Shown piece after piece: positions 1-4,717 of a stretch of DNA of 8,156 nt (position 1 is the stretch's first letter; every line of letters begins with the position of its first letter). Location: assembly GCA_903887095.1 (NCBI GenBank), contig CAISOQ010000314.1:1-8156 (forward strand), in the 5' to 3' direction. The notes beneath the pieces are model-generated. The model worked only from the letters and a program-made list of their open reading frames with translations. It was not told where the DNA came from and did no database searches. The translations under genes and the position numbers were made by a program. Source of the stretch: an uncultured Flavobacteriia bacterium. GTDB lineage: Bacteria > Bacteroidota > Bacteroidia > Flavobacteriales_D > Crocinitomicaceae.

Positions 1-131
1 GTTATTCTTGCGGGGGGCAGACAATTTCAGAATCAATTTCTATTCCTACATCTGGAATATACCAACTGACTGTAGTTTGTGGAAATATAGGATATAGAAC
101 TTGTAATTTATCTATTGAAATAATACCATAA
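1..131 (+). CDS. 3' end of a probable Ig/PKD-like surface protein (partial)
   Basis: Reading from base 3, an open frame runs from the window edge to a TAA at 129-131, giving 42 residues. The other two forward frames stop at bases 67-69 and at about 110. The peptide alternates polar and beta-branched hydrophobic residues (SISIPTSGIYQLTVVCGNIG, then a second short strand ending NLSIEIIP). This is how the last strands of Ig-like or PKD-like beta-sandwich domains look in exported Bacteroidota proteins. Three cysteines are present. It does not end in a T9SS sorting domain. The next gene starts 4 bp after the stop, so it may be the upstream member of the same transcript. The call rests on a short fragment and could be wrong about both fold and location. 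Confidence 0.45.
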   Translation, partial: YSCGGQTISESISIPTSGIYQLTVVCGNIGYRTCNLSIEIIP

Positions 132-135
132 TAAA

Positions 136-480
136 ATGATACAATTATCAGATAGAATAGAAAAATTATTTAAAATATCTCAAGAAATCACCTTGAAAAA
201 AGGTGGTCCTTATGAGTTTATTAAGAAATGTCCTACTAAAATCGCTGGTCAAACCTATGAATTTGCTTTTGAATACCAAATCTGCGAGAAAAATAAAAAA
301 CGAGTTACTTTAGATTTGATTGGTTTTCTATACATACACTATCAAAAAAATGGAAAGTTTCTTCAAAGAAATGAATTACTAGAACCATTTATTACCGAAC
401 TTAAATCAAGACCTTGCAATTATTCAGTGGCAAAATTTATAGTTAATCAACTCATTAAAGAACACCATTTAAATAAATAA
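136..480 (+). CDS. hypothetical protein, 114 residues, first complete gene of the glycosylase-like cluster
   Basis: I do not recognise this family. The protein is soluble-looking, with no signal peptide or membrane segment, and rich in lysine. It opens with a probable amphipathic helix (residues 1-20, SDRIEKLFKISQEITLKK). A middle region of likely beta strands follows (about 36-70, including QTYEFAFEYQICEKNKKRVT). It closes with helices (about 78-114). The ATG at 136 is the first in frame. It lies 4 bp after the preceding stop, in an A/T-rich leader without a Shine-Dalgarno site. The next gene starts 3 bp after its stop. Tight packing with the 64-residue gene and the glycosylase-like gene suggests shared transcription and perhaps a shared process, possibly on DNA. 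That function is inferred from context only. Confidence 0.7.
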   Translation: MIQLSDRIEKLFKISQEITLKKGGPYEFIKKCPTKIAGQTYEFAFEYQICEKNKKRVTLDLIGFLYIHYQKNGKFLQRNELLEPFITELKSRPCNYSVAKFIVNQLIKEHHLNK

Positions 481-483
481 TTT

Positions 484-678
484 ATGCGTCGTCCATATCG
501 AAAACACAAAGTAATTATTGATAATAGTTACACCCCTGTCAAAAACTGGTACCGTGATAATTCTCAACTTTTTGACAAACAAAAAGGTGTTCCTACATCT
601 GAACAAATAGGAACTGTTTTGAAAAGGGTAGGTTTTGAAAGAATTGATTCAGCAACAGAAGTAATTTATAGGAAATGA
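484..678 (+). CDS. hypothetical small basic protein, 64 residues, possible winged-helix-like C-terminus
   Basis: This small, strongly basic protein opens with an arginine/lysine-rich tract (MRRPYRKHK). Aromatic residues follow (VKNWYRDNSQLF), and then a segment, TSEQIGTVLKRVGFERID, that ends in a short strand VIYRK. The pattern helix - LKRVGFER - strand resembles the recognition helix and wing of small winged-helix domains found at the C-termini of phage and plasmid primase-helicase proteins. No database match could be run, so this is a resemblance only. The gene starts 3 bp after the upstream stop. Its own TGA overlaps the ATG of the glycosylase-like gene (ATGA at 675-678), which makes translational coupling likely. 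It could be a nucleic-acid-binding accessory of that enzyme. Confidence 0.65.
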   Translation: MRRPYRKHKVIIDNSYTPVKNWYRDNSQLFDKQKGVPTSEQIGTVLKRVGFERIDSATEVIYRK

Positions 679-1364
679 AAGACAATTATGTAGAGCATCC
701 TTGGTTAAAAGATTATCCCATATTACCTGAGCATAAACATTTAATAATAGGAACTCATCCTCCTATGCCATATTCCGGTTGTATGCCTTTTTACTATGGG
801 AATATGAATGAATTTTGGAGGTTATTGGAAGAAACTTATAATGAAAAATTATTTTTCAATTCAAATGGAACTCCAGATTTGGATAAAATTCTGTTGTGGT
901 TAGAATCTAAGAATCTTACTATTACTGATATGGTACATTACACGCTGAAGGACAAGAAATTCAGCACAGATAAAGATATGATAATTGAAAATGAAGCCTG
1001 TCAGATAAATCAATCACTAAAAACGTGGCTTGAAAACAGCAATATAGAAACAATCTTTTTTACAAGTTTTTCACAAGGAAAAAGTGCTTTTGGTCTTTTT
1101 AAAAAATGGTACAAAAAAACATATTCCAAAAGACTACTTGTTGGAAAGGATATAATTGCCAAAGAGAATTCGGAATACATAGTCTTGAATGGGCGCAGAA
1201 TTCGTTTAATAATGCTTTATTCTCCTTCGCCAATTGCACGCTTGGGTATTTCAAAATCACATCCTTTTTTAAAATGGAAAGGAAATAAAAAACTTGAAAA
1301 AGGAATGATCGATGCATTTCGAGTGAATTGGTATCGGGAATTTTTCAGAAGTATAATCGATTAA
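675..1364 (+). CDS. uracil-DNA glycosylase superfamily protein
   Basis: The 229-residue protein carries the two hallmark segments of the UDG superfamily. Near the N-terminus a hydrophobic strand leads into G26-T-H-P-P, followed by F-Y-Y-G-N and F-W (residues 39-48). This matches the motif-1 arrangement G-[TS]-x-P-P...YYG/YYa...FW of the MUG/hypoxanthine-glycosylase-like branch. Toward the C-terminus, S183-P-S-P-I-A-R-L-G lies where the family has its S-P-S/T-P-A motif-2 loop, which inserts into DNA. The segment ITDMVHY (about residues 92-98) fits the intervening 'isD' strand. UDG-superfamily enzymes remove uracil or other altered bases in repair. Which base this one acts on cannot be read, because motif 1 lacks a clear catalytic Asp/Asn (H28 follows G-T). 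It overlaps the 64-residue gene by 4 bp, and the next gene begins 16 bp downstream. Confidence 0.75.
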   Translation: MKDNYVEHPWLKDYPILPEHKHLIIGTHPPMPYSGCMPFYYGNMNEFWRLLEETYNEKLFFNSNGTPDLDKILLWLESKNLTITDMVHYTLKDKKFSTDKDMIIENEACQINQSLKTWLENSNIETIFFTSFSQGKSAFGLFKKWYKKTYSKRLLVGKDIIAKENSEYIVLNGRRIRLIMLYSPSPIARLGISKSHPFLKWKGNKKLEKGMIDAFRVNWYREFFRSIID

Positions 1365-1380
1365 TTTAAAACCAAATAAC

Positions 1381-2706
1381 ATGAAAAAACAACTACTTAA
1401 CTTTTTTACCGCAGCATGTCTTACGTCTTCGCTTACCACATGCTTTGCTCCTTGTTCAATCTATGCGCAAGTACCATCTTACGTGCCTTTAAATGGACTT
1501 TCTGCTTGGTATTCATTTTCAGATGATGCTAATGATGATAGCGGAGGAAATAATAATGGGACTGTTTCAGGAGCAACCTTAACTCAAGGAAAATTGGGTC
1601 TAAATAATACAGCATATGCATTTGATGGCACATCCAATACAATAGATTTTTCCACCCCTTTTTTAAATGGCGCTCAAGTAAATTCATTCACAATCCATGT
1701 TCTTATTAAATTTAATTCGACAGCAAACTCTCCTAACATTTGGGGTAAGACGTATAATTGGGGTGAGGTTAATTTATTTGTTACAAGCAATAACGAAATA
1801 AAGTTTGTATTTGCTAATAACGTAACCGGAAATAAATATTCTTCGATTTACAGCGCGCCAAATGTTATCCAAGAGAACGAATGGTATGATATTGCCATTA
1901 CTTATGAAAACTCTCAAGGACAAATATATGTGAACAGTGAACCTGTAATTACTTTTTTTCAGTGGACTGCTCAGGGCGGAGGCTCATTATCAACAACTCA
2001 AATAGAAGCACAGTGTAATTTTGCACAACATGACAACAGCTCAAAAATAGGATTGAGATATACTGGGGCTGTGCCCGGAAATTATTTAAATGGCACAATA
2101 GATGAGTTTGGGATTTGGAGCAGAGCACTTGGACAAACGGAATTAGAACAACTTAATAATAATTGTGTTTCTTCAATTTCATCCCAACCCTCTGATCAAA
2201 CCATTAATGTATCTGCAGGTACAGCGCAATTCACAGTAAGCACCTCAGCAGCAACTCCAACTTATCAATGGCAAACCAATATTGGGGTTGGGTTTCAAAA
2301 CTTAGATGATGTGACCCAATATAGCGGTGCCACGACAAACACATTAGCCGTTTCTAATATAGGCATGTACAACAATAACCAGCCGTTTCGTTGCATTATC
2401 AATTCCAGTGGCTGCTCTGACACCTCTGATATAGCTCTTTTAAATGTAATTAACAACGCAGGAATCTATGAAATTTCGAAATCCAAATGCAGGATTTATC
2501 CAAACCCGGCGAATGAGGTAATAAATGTAGTGCAGAATGAGGCAATGGATCAAAATTATATTCTGTATGATGCAAGCGGCCGCAAGTTACTTGAAGGAAC
2601 GCTCACAGAAAAAGAATCTCAAATTTCCTTGACATCACTGCAATCCGGAAACTATATTTTAAAGGTTGGCACAAATGAATTACCAATTCGCTTAGTGAAG
2701 CAGTAA
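1381..2706 (+). CDS. exported LamG/Ig-like protein with T9SS C-terminal sorting domain
   Basis: This 441-residue cell-surface or secreted protein has four visible parts. (1) A Sec signal peptide: KK, a hydrophobic core and a probable cleavage IYA|Q after residue 29. (2) A LamG/concanavalin-like domain, about residues 38-255, recognised by LSAWYSF (40-46), NEWYDIAITY and the closing IDEFGIWSRAL (240-250), the classic end of this fold in Bacteroidota. (3) An Ig-like segment, about 264-357, with QPSDQTINVSAGTAQFTV, YQWQ and a pair of cysteines in FRCIINSSGC. (4) A T9SS type-A sorting domain, about 360-441, with IYPNPANEV (372-380), LYDASGRKL and SLQSGNYILKV. No catalytic domain is visible, so a role in glycan or surface binding is an inference. 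The leader is A-rich (AAATAAC-ATG). It sits 16 bp after the glycosylase-like gene, but its export function looks unrelated. Confidence 0.9.
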   Translation: MKKQLLNFFTAACLTSSLTTCFAPCSIYAQVPSYVPLNGLSAWYSFSDDANDDSGGNNNGTVSGATLTQGKLGLNNTAYAFDGTSNTIDFSTPFLNGAQVNSFTIHVLIKFNSTANSPNIWGKTYNWGEVNLFVTSNNEIKFVFANNVTGNKYSSIYSAPNVIQENEWYDIAITYENSQGQIYVNSEPVITFFQWTAQGGGSLSTTQIEAQCNFAQHDNSSKIGLRYTGAVPGNYLNGTIDEFGIWSRALGQTELEQLNNNCVSSISSQPSDQTINVSAGTAQFTVSTSAATPTYQWQTNIGVGFQNLDDVTQYSGATTNTLAVSNIGMYNNNQPFRCIINSSGCSDTSDIALLNVINNAGIYEISKSKCRIYPNPANEVINVVQNEAMDQNYILYDASGRKLLEGTLTEKESQISLTSLQSGNYILKVGTNELPIRLVKQ

Positions 2707-2737
2707 TAAATTCGTTTAAAATATCTGTGAATTTGCT

Positions 2738-2770
2738 AAAGCCTTGTGAAATTTTCGCAGGGCTTTTTTT
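2738..2770 (+). terminator. rho-independent terminator of the LamG/T9SS gene
   Basis: A near-perfect hairpin of 14 paired positions around a tiny A/T loop begins AAAGCCTTGTGAAA and returns TTTCGCAGGGCTTT, with two G-U type pairs. It is followed at once by a T tract to 2770. It starts 31 bp after the stop codon of the T9SS gene and reads in the right direction. The sequence then continues ACCAC and a run of eight A, a tail that recurs at the other terminator near 3850-3867. Confidence 0.85.
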
Positions 2771-2790
2771 ACCACAAAAAAAACCCAGCT

Positions 2791-2924
2791 CCCCGCTCCA
2801 CTTGATGTGCCATCCTGCAGTAATCAAACCATTTTATTACCTTATGCATGAACAATCTACCTAAGATTTCGAAGGATAGCGCGACGAAGTAGCACCGAAG
2901 ATAAATCCTTCGAAGCGATGAATG
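2791..2924. repeat. dispersed hairpin repeat, copy 1
   Basis: Bases 2791-2879 align without gaps to 3596-3684 with about 13 mismatches in 89, and 2908-2924 is identical to 3691-3707. The most conserved core is GAACAATCTACCTAAGATTT and what follows it. The copy holds a perfect 10 bp inverted repeat, TTCGAAGGAT (2868-2877) and ATCCTTCGAA (2905-2914), able to form a hairpin. The pentamer CGAAG occurs at 2870, 2885, 2896 and 2911, symmetrically spaced by 15, 11 and 15. It lies just past the 3' end of the DUF2442 gene. It looks like a genome-dispersed intergenic repeat; copy number elsewhere is unknown. Confidence 0.8.
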
Positions 2925-2967
2925 TGTTATCGTGGAATTAATAGGTGGAGATGGGCGGTTTTGCTTT

Positions 2968-3252
2968 TTAACAAGCCACAGAATGGTGGTAGGCAAATTC
3001 AGGGCTAATGTCATATTCACATGAGGAGATGGAACCATCCAGTTCTCGAATTTCCCCGGCATTATCCCAAAGAATCTCTCCGTATTCACCCACTTTAGCC
3101 TGATTAAATACGGTAGGATGAAGAACCTTTTTGACCAAACGATTATCAGGATCAAGCACTTTACGAATATCGAGCATTCTGCGTTCATTCGTATTGAAAA
3201 CACAAAGGATTGTATGAGAATCCAAAATTTCGATATGTGTTAACTTTACCAT
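2968..3252 (-). CDS. DUF2442 family protein, probable partner (antitoxin-like) of DUF4160
   Basis: The 94-residue protein shows the DUF2442 layout. An opening strand (VKLTHIEILDSHTILCVFNT) replaces the usual 'd..l.v.F.nG'. Then come RRMLDIRKVL (the 'fDl..ll' element), a turn with a late phenylalanine (PTVFNQAKV), GEILWDNAGEIRELDG (the 'g.i.W.dg' element) and YDISPEFAY near the C-terminus. The family is known from the N-terminal domain of the structure NE0471, where it is joined to a helix-turn-helix. No HTH is present here. Its ATG shares one base with the stop of the DUF4160 gene (TAATG), so translation is probably coupled. DUF4160/DUF2442 pairs recur widely in bacteria and are often treated as toxin-antitoxin-like. 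Activity has not been read from this sequence. Confidence 0.85.
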   Translation of the reverse strand: MVKLTHIEILDSHTILCVFNTNERRMLDIRKVLDPDNRLVKKVLHPTVFNQAKVGEYGEILWDNAGEIRELDGSISSCEYDISPEFAYHHSVAC

Positions 3253-3500
3253 TATCTTAGAGGTTCAATTTTGTGAAACTCTTTCGAGTTCCACATTTCC
3301 AATAATTCGTCTTTATGAATTTCAGCCCATGCAGCTACTAATTTCAATTTACTTATCGGAAGATCACCATTTAGTATTGTTCCATTTTCAATCAAAATAT
3401 TTGCCTCAAATTCGGAGTATTTCACTTTGAAATGAGGAGGATTATGGTCGTTGAAGAACATGTAAACAATGATTCCGTAAAAGCGACATATTTCAGGCAT
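3252..3500 (-). CDS. DUF4160 family protein (toxin-antitoxin-like pair with DUF2442)
   Basis: The N-terminus MPEICRFYGIIVYMFFNDHN followed by PPHFKVKY is the diagnostic DUF4160 signature (MPxIxxFxGIxIxMyxxDHxPPHFH). The rest is also typical: a short strand (FEANILIENG) and a helix LVAAWAEIHKDELLEMWN, ending in a KIEPLR tail. At 82 residues the length is typical. I chose the ATG at 3500 because the family begins at MPEI. A TTG two codons upstream is less likely. The gene precedes and overlaps DUF2442 by one base, so the two form one small operon. A perfect TAACTTTG (3510-3503, minus strand) lies 3 bp before the ATG. Biochemical function is unknown; which partner would be toxic is not decided by the sequence. 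Confidence 0.9.
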   Translation of the reverse strand: MPEICRFYGIIVYMFFNDHNPPHFKVKYSEFEANILIENGTILNGDLPISKLKLVAAWAEIHKDELLEMWNSKEFHKIEPLR

Positions 3501-3502
3501 AC

Positions 3503-3510
3503 CCAAAGTT
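3503..3510 (-). promoter_or_regulatory. possible Bacteroidota -7 box abutting the DUF4160 start
   Basis: Read on the minus strand, TAACTTTG matches the Bacteroidota -7 consensus TAnnTTTG at every fixed position. It ends 3 bp before the ATG at 3500. If used, transcription would begin at or almost at the start codon, giving a leaderless message. No TTTG is found 19-21 nt upstream; the nearest, at about 3545-3548, is 35 nt away. The match may therefore be chance. Confidence 0.25.
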
Positions 3511-3595
3511 AGGAAATTTATATGTTAAAAATGATGTGTTTTTTTTCAAAGAAAAATTGTTTCTGTCCTTTAACTGCAGCGCAGGATGAATTACC

Positions 3596-3707
3596 CCCCG
3601 CTCCGCTGGATGTTCCCTCCTGCGGTGAACAGAACGTTTTATTACCAGATGCACGAACAATCTACCTAAGATTTCGAAGGATAGTATATACTTCGAAGCG
3701 ATGAATG
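3596..3707. repeat. dispersed hairpin repeat, copy 2
   Basis: This is the same repeat as 2791-2924, in the same orientation, lying 96 bp upstream of the DUF4160 start. The first 89 bp are about 85% identical. The loop region is then shortened from 28 to 6 bases (TATATA, 3685-3690) before the shared CTTCGAAGCGATGAATG. The shorter loop still allows a 7 bp hairpin, TTCGAAG/CTTCGAA. On its left side a further inverted pair CGCAGGA (3580-3586) and TCCTGCG (3618-3624) suggests the full element is longer than the shared part, from about 3574. Confidence 0.8.
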
Positions 3708-3862
3708 AATGATTTGTTCGACGTGCTTACCTAGATACATTCTGAATCTTCCGTCGAACCAACTGATGAGGATGGAAAAAACTGTCAGTCTAAATTTATC
3801 GTTTAAAAGCCACTCTTGCCTTAACAGAAATTCGTGGGCATAAAGACTTTTTTACCACAAAA
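3708..3862. other. intergenic stretch, no gene seen
   Basis: No credible reading frame on either strand. The one visible structure is an inverted repeat TTCGACG (3717-3723) and CGTCGAA (3752-3758) separated by 28 bases, possibly a continuation of the hairpin-rich repeat. The segment ends in a TTTTTTACCACAAAAAAA tail that belongs to the minus-strand terminator. Confidence 0.5.
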
Positions 3863-3888
3863 AAACGCCTCGTTTTCACGAGGCGTTT
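3850..3888 (-). terminator. rho-independent terminator of the small membrane protein gene
   Basis: A perfect 10 bp stem AAACGCCTCG (3863-3872) / CGAGGCGTTT (3879-3888) has a six-base loop. Read on the minus strand it is followed by an unbroken T run and then GTGGTAAAAAA. It begins 19 bp beyond the stop of the 52-residue gene, which supports that gene as real and expressed. In the plus direction only a weak T tract follows. Confidence 0.85.
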
Positions 3889-3907
3889 ACTATCTTGTAA
3901 ATCGCAA

Positions 3908-4066
3908 TTACTGCTCTTCTTTGCTTTCAAAAATTCTTTTCGGACGCAATCTTTCAAAAATGTCAATTGTGATCCAAAATGGAACGATGAACCCTAAAAG
4001 GAACAACAACATCCAGAATGCCATACCGGCGATCAACAGAAACAAAACAATACCGAAAACGCTCAT
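3908..4066 (-). CDS. small hydrophobic membrane protein, 52 residues
   Basis: From the ATG at 4066 the product is almost entirely hydrophobic over residues 3-34 (for example VFGIVLFLLIAGMAFWMLLF). It ends in a charged tail ERLRPKRIFESKEEQ. The hydrophobic stretch is long enough for one long or two short membrane helices. The basic residues at the start of the tail suggest a cytoplasmic C-terminus. I do not recognise a family, and no function can be given. An upstream ATG would add 17 polar residues (to 4117), but that extension crosses the likely promoter and is less convincing. A canonical terminator follows 19 bp downstream, and a plausible promoter lies upstream, so it appears to be a stand-alone gene rather than chance. 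Confidence 0.7.
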   Translation of the reverse strand: MSVFGIVLFLLIAGMAFWMLLFLLGFIVPFWITIDIFERLRPKRIFESKEEQ

Positions 4067-4096
4067 CTTTATTGGTTTTATTGAATGATTACGGTG

Positions 4097-4126
4097 TAAA
4101 AATAGTAAAATATTCAATCAGACAAG
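4097..4126 (-). promoter_or_regulatory. candidate promoter of the small membrane protein gene
   Basis: On the minus strand CTTG (4126-4123), then 18 nt, then TATTTTTA (4104-4097) matches the Bacteroidota -33/-7 pattern at 3 of 4 and 5 of 6 fixed positions. It would place the transcript start about 25-30 nt before the ATG at 4066. In AT-rich DNA such matches arise by chance, so this is tentative. Confidence 0.3.
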
Positions 4127-4143
4127 GATTTTGGGTTGAAAAA

Positions 4144-4245
4144 GTGCAAAGCATGTTCAAGAGTTCAATGCGTTCAAAAGAAGTTCAAAAAAATGTTCAA
4201 ACAGAGATCAATAAAGATCAAATGTTCAAGACCTGAAAATTCAAG
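4144..4245. repeat. helically spaced GTTCAA array
   Basis: The hexamer GTTCAA starts at 4155, 4163, 4172, 4183, 4195 and 4224. Two GATCAA variants start at 4206 and 4216, with weaker relatives at 4144 (GTGCAA) and 4239 (ATTCAA). Start-to-start spacing is 8-12 bases, close to one helical turn. Further copies occur at 4450, 4597 and 4605. The array is not in a gene. It may be a protein-binding array, a low-complexity expansion or part of a Bacteroidota intergenic repeat. Confidence 0.6.
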
Positions 4246-4248
4246 TGT

Positions 4249-4450
4249 TTCCCAGTAACCAAACTTTTACACAGAGCTATGCTGGGAACCTAGCGGAGAT
4301 GCGGCTCGTCTCGATACACCTCCTGAGTCGGCACTCGACGGCCTCATCTGACAGCGCCCTTCATTTGGGTAGCTGACCGCTTGTCCGCCAGGGAGGAAGT
4401 GGCCGCTTCAGCGGTTGTATTCGGCACGTCGGACAGGTCGAGGGCATGCG
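4249..4450. other. GC-rich structured intergenic element (possible repeat or ncRNA)
   Basis: Bases 4281-4450 contain 107 G or C in 170 (63%), in sharp contrast to the AT-rich sequence on both sides. No credible coding frame covers it. Several short inverted repeats are visible: TTCCCAG (4249-4255) with CTGGGAA (4282-4288) at the left edge; GAGT/ACTC around CGGC (4325-4336); CCGC/GCGG around TTCA (about 4403-4414); and TGTCCG (about 4382-4387) with CGGACA (about 4430-4435), enclosing the last. The nested layout would suit a folded RNA or the remnant of a mobile element. No tRNA or rRNA pattern was found. Boundaries are set by base composition and are approximate. Confidence 0.5.
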
Positions 4451-4455
4451 TTCAA

Positions 4456-4667
4456 TTAATTCTACTCCCTTACCGTTTTAAGGCACAAATTCAGTAAAAG
4501 CTTTGTCTTTTAAAGAATCATTGGTTTATCAAAAGAACTCTTTGTGAGTAATGGAAGGTTTGAATTTTCTTTAACTCGTGTCTTTGTGTTAAAAAAGTTC
4601 AAGCGTTCAAATCTTGCACTCATTCGCTGCAAATCAGTAAGATTTACTTTAAATTAAGGTTAAAGAT
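4456..4667. other. AT-rich intergenic stretch, no gene seen
   Basis: No credible gene on either strand. It holds two related phrases, CTCTTTGTGAG (about 4529) and GTGTCTTTGTGTTAAAAAAG (about 4578-4597), and two GTTCAA hexamers (4597, 4605). Such CTTTGTG/GTTCAA phrases are common in intergenic DNA of Bacteroidota. The stretch ends at the promoter of the IPExxxVDY gene. Confidence 0.45.
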
Positions 4668-4699
4668 TTTGATCTGCTCCCTGTCCTCTGTCAATTTTG
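4668..4699 (+). promoter_or_regulatory. Bacteroidota-type promoter for the IPExxxVDY-pyk pair
   Basis: TTTG (4668-4671), a 20-nt spacer, and CAATTTTG (4692-4699) match the -33 TTTG / -7 TAnnTTTG pattern of Bacteroidota primary sigma factors, with a single departure. Transcription would begin near 4704-4706, giving a leader of about 12-14 nt to the ATG at 4718. This is the best promoter candidate in the window. Confidence 0.55.
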
Positions 4700-4717
4700 C
4701 TTAAATTCGCTTCAATT

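Noticed and set aside
1099..1317. Open frames on both strands inside the glycosylase-like gene
   Set aside because: They are shadow frames of a gene with clear family motifs and have no domains of their own.
2769..3203. Minus-strand frame of 144 codons overlapping DUF2442
   Set aside because: It is in another frame of the same strand as the well-supported DUF2442 gene and crosses repeat copy 1. The product is implausible.
3522..3704. Plus-strand open frame of 60 codons
   Set aside because: It runs through repeat copy 2 (3596-3707), has low-complexity composition and no recognisable domain. It is best explained as chance reading of a non-coding repeat.
2791..3707. The DUF pair and repeats as an insertion sequence
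   Set aside because: No transposase, and the repeats are direct rather than terminal inverted. No short target-site duplication was recognised.
3834..4236. Two plus-strand open frames (3834-4088 and 4018-4236)
   Set aside because: They lie antisense to the 52-residue membrane protein and its terminator, or run into the GTTCAA array. Their products lack plausible composition.
4144..4245. GTTCAA array as a CRISPR
   Set aside because: The units are six bases with 2-6 bases between them. There are no 23-47 base repeats with unique spacers and no cas genes.
4281..4450. GC-rich block as a tRNA or rRNA fragment
   Set aside because: No T-loop GTTCRA plus acceptor pairing, no CCA-proximal stem and no familiar rRNA phrase could be found.
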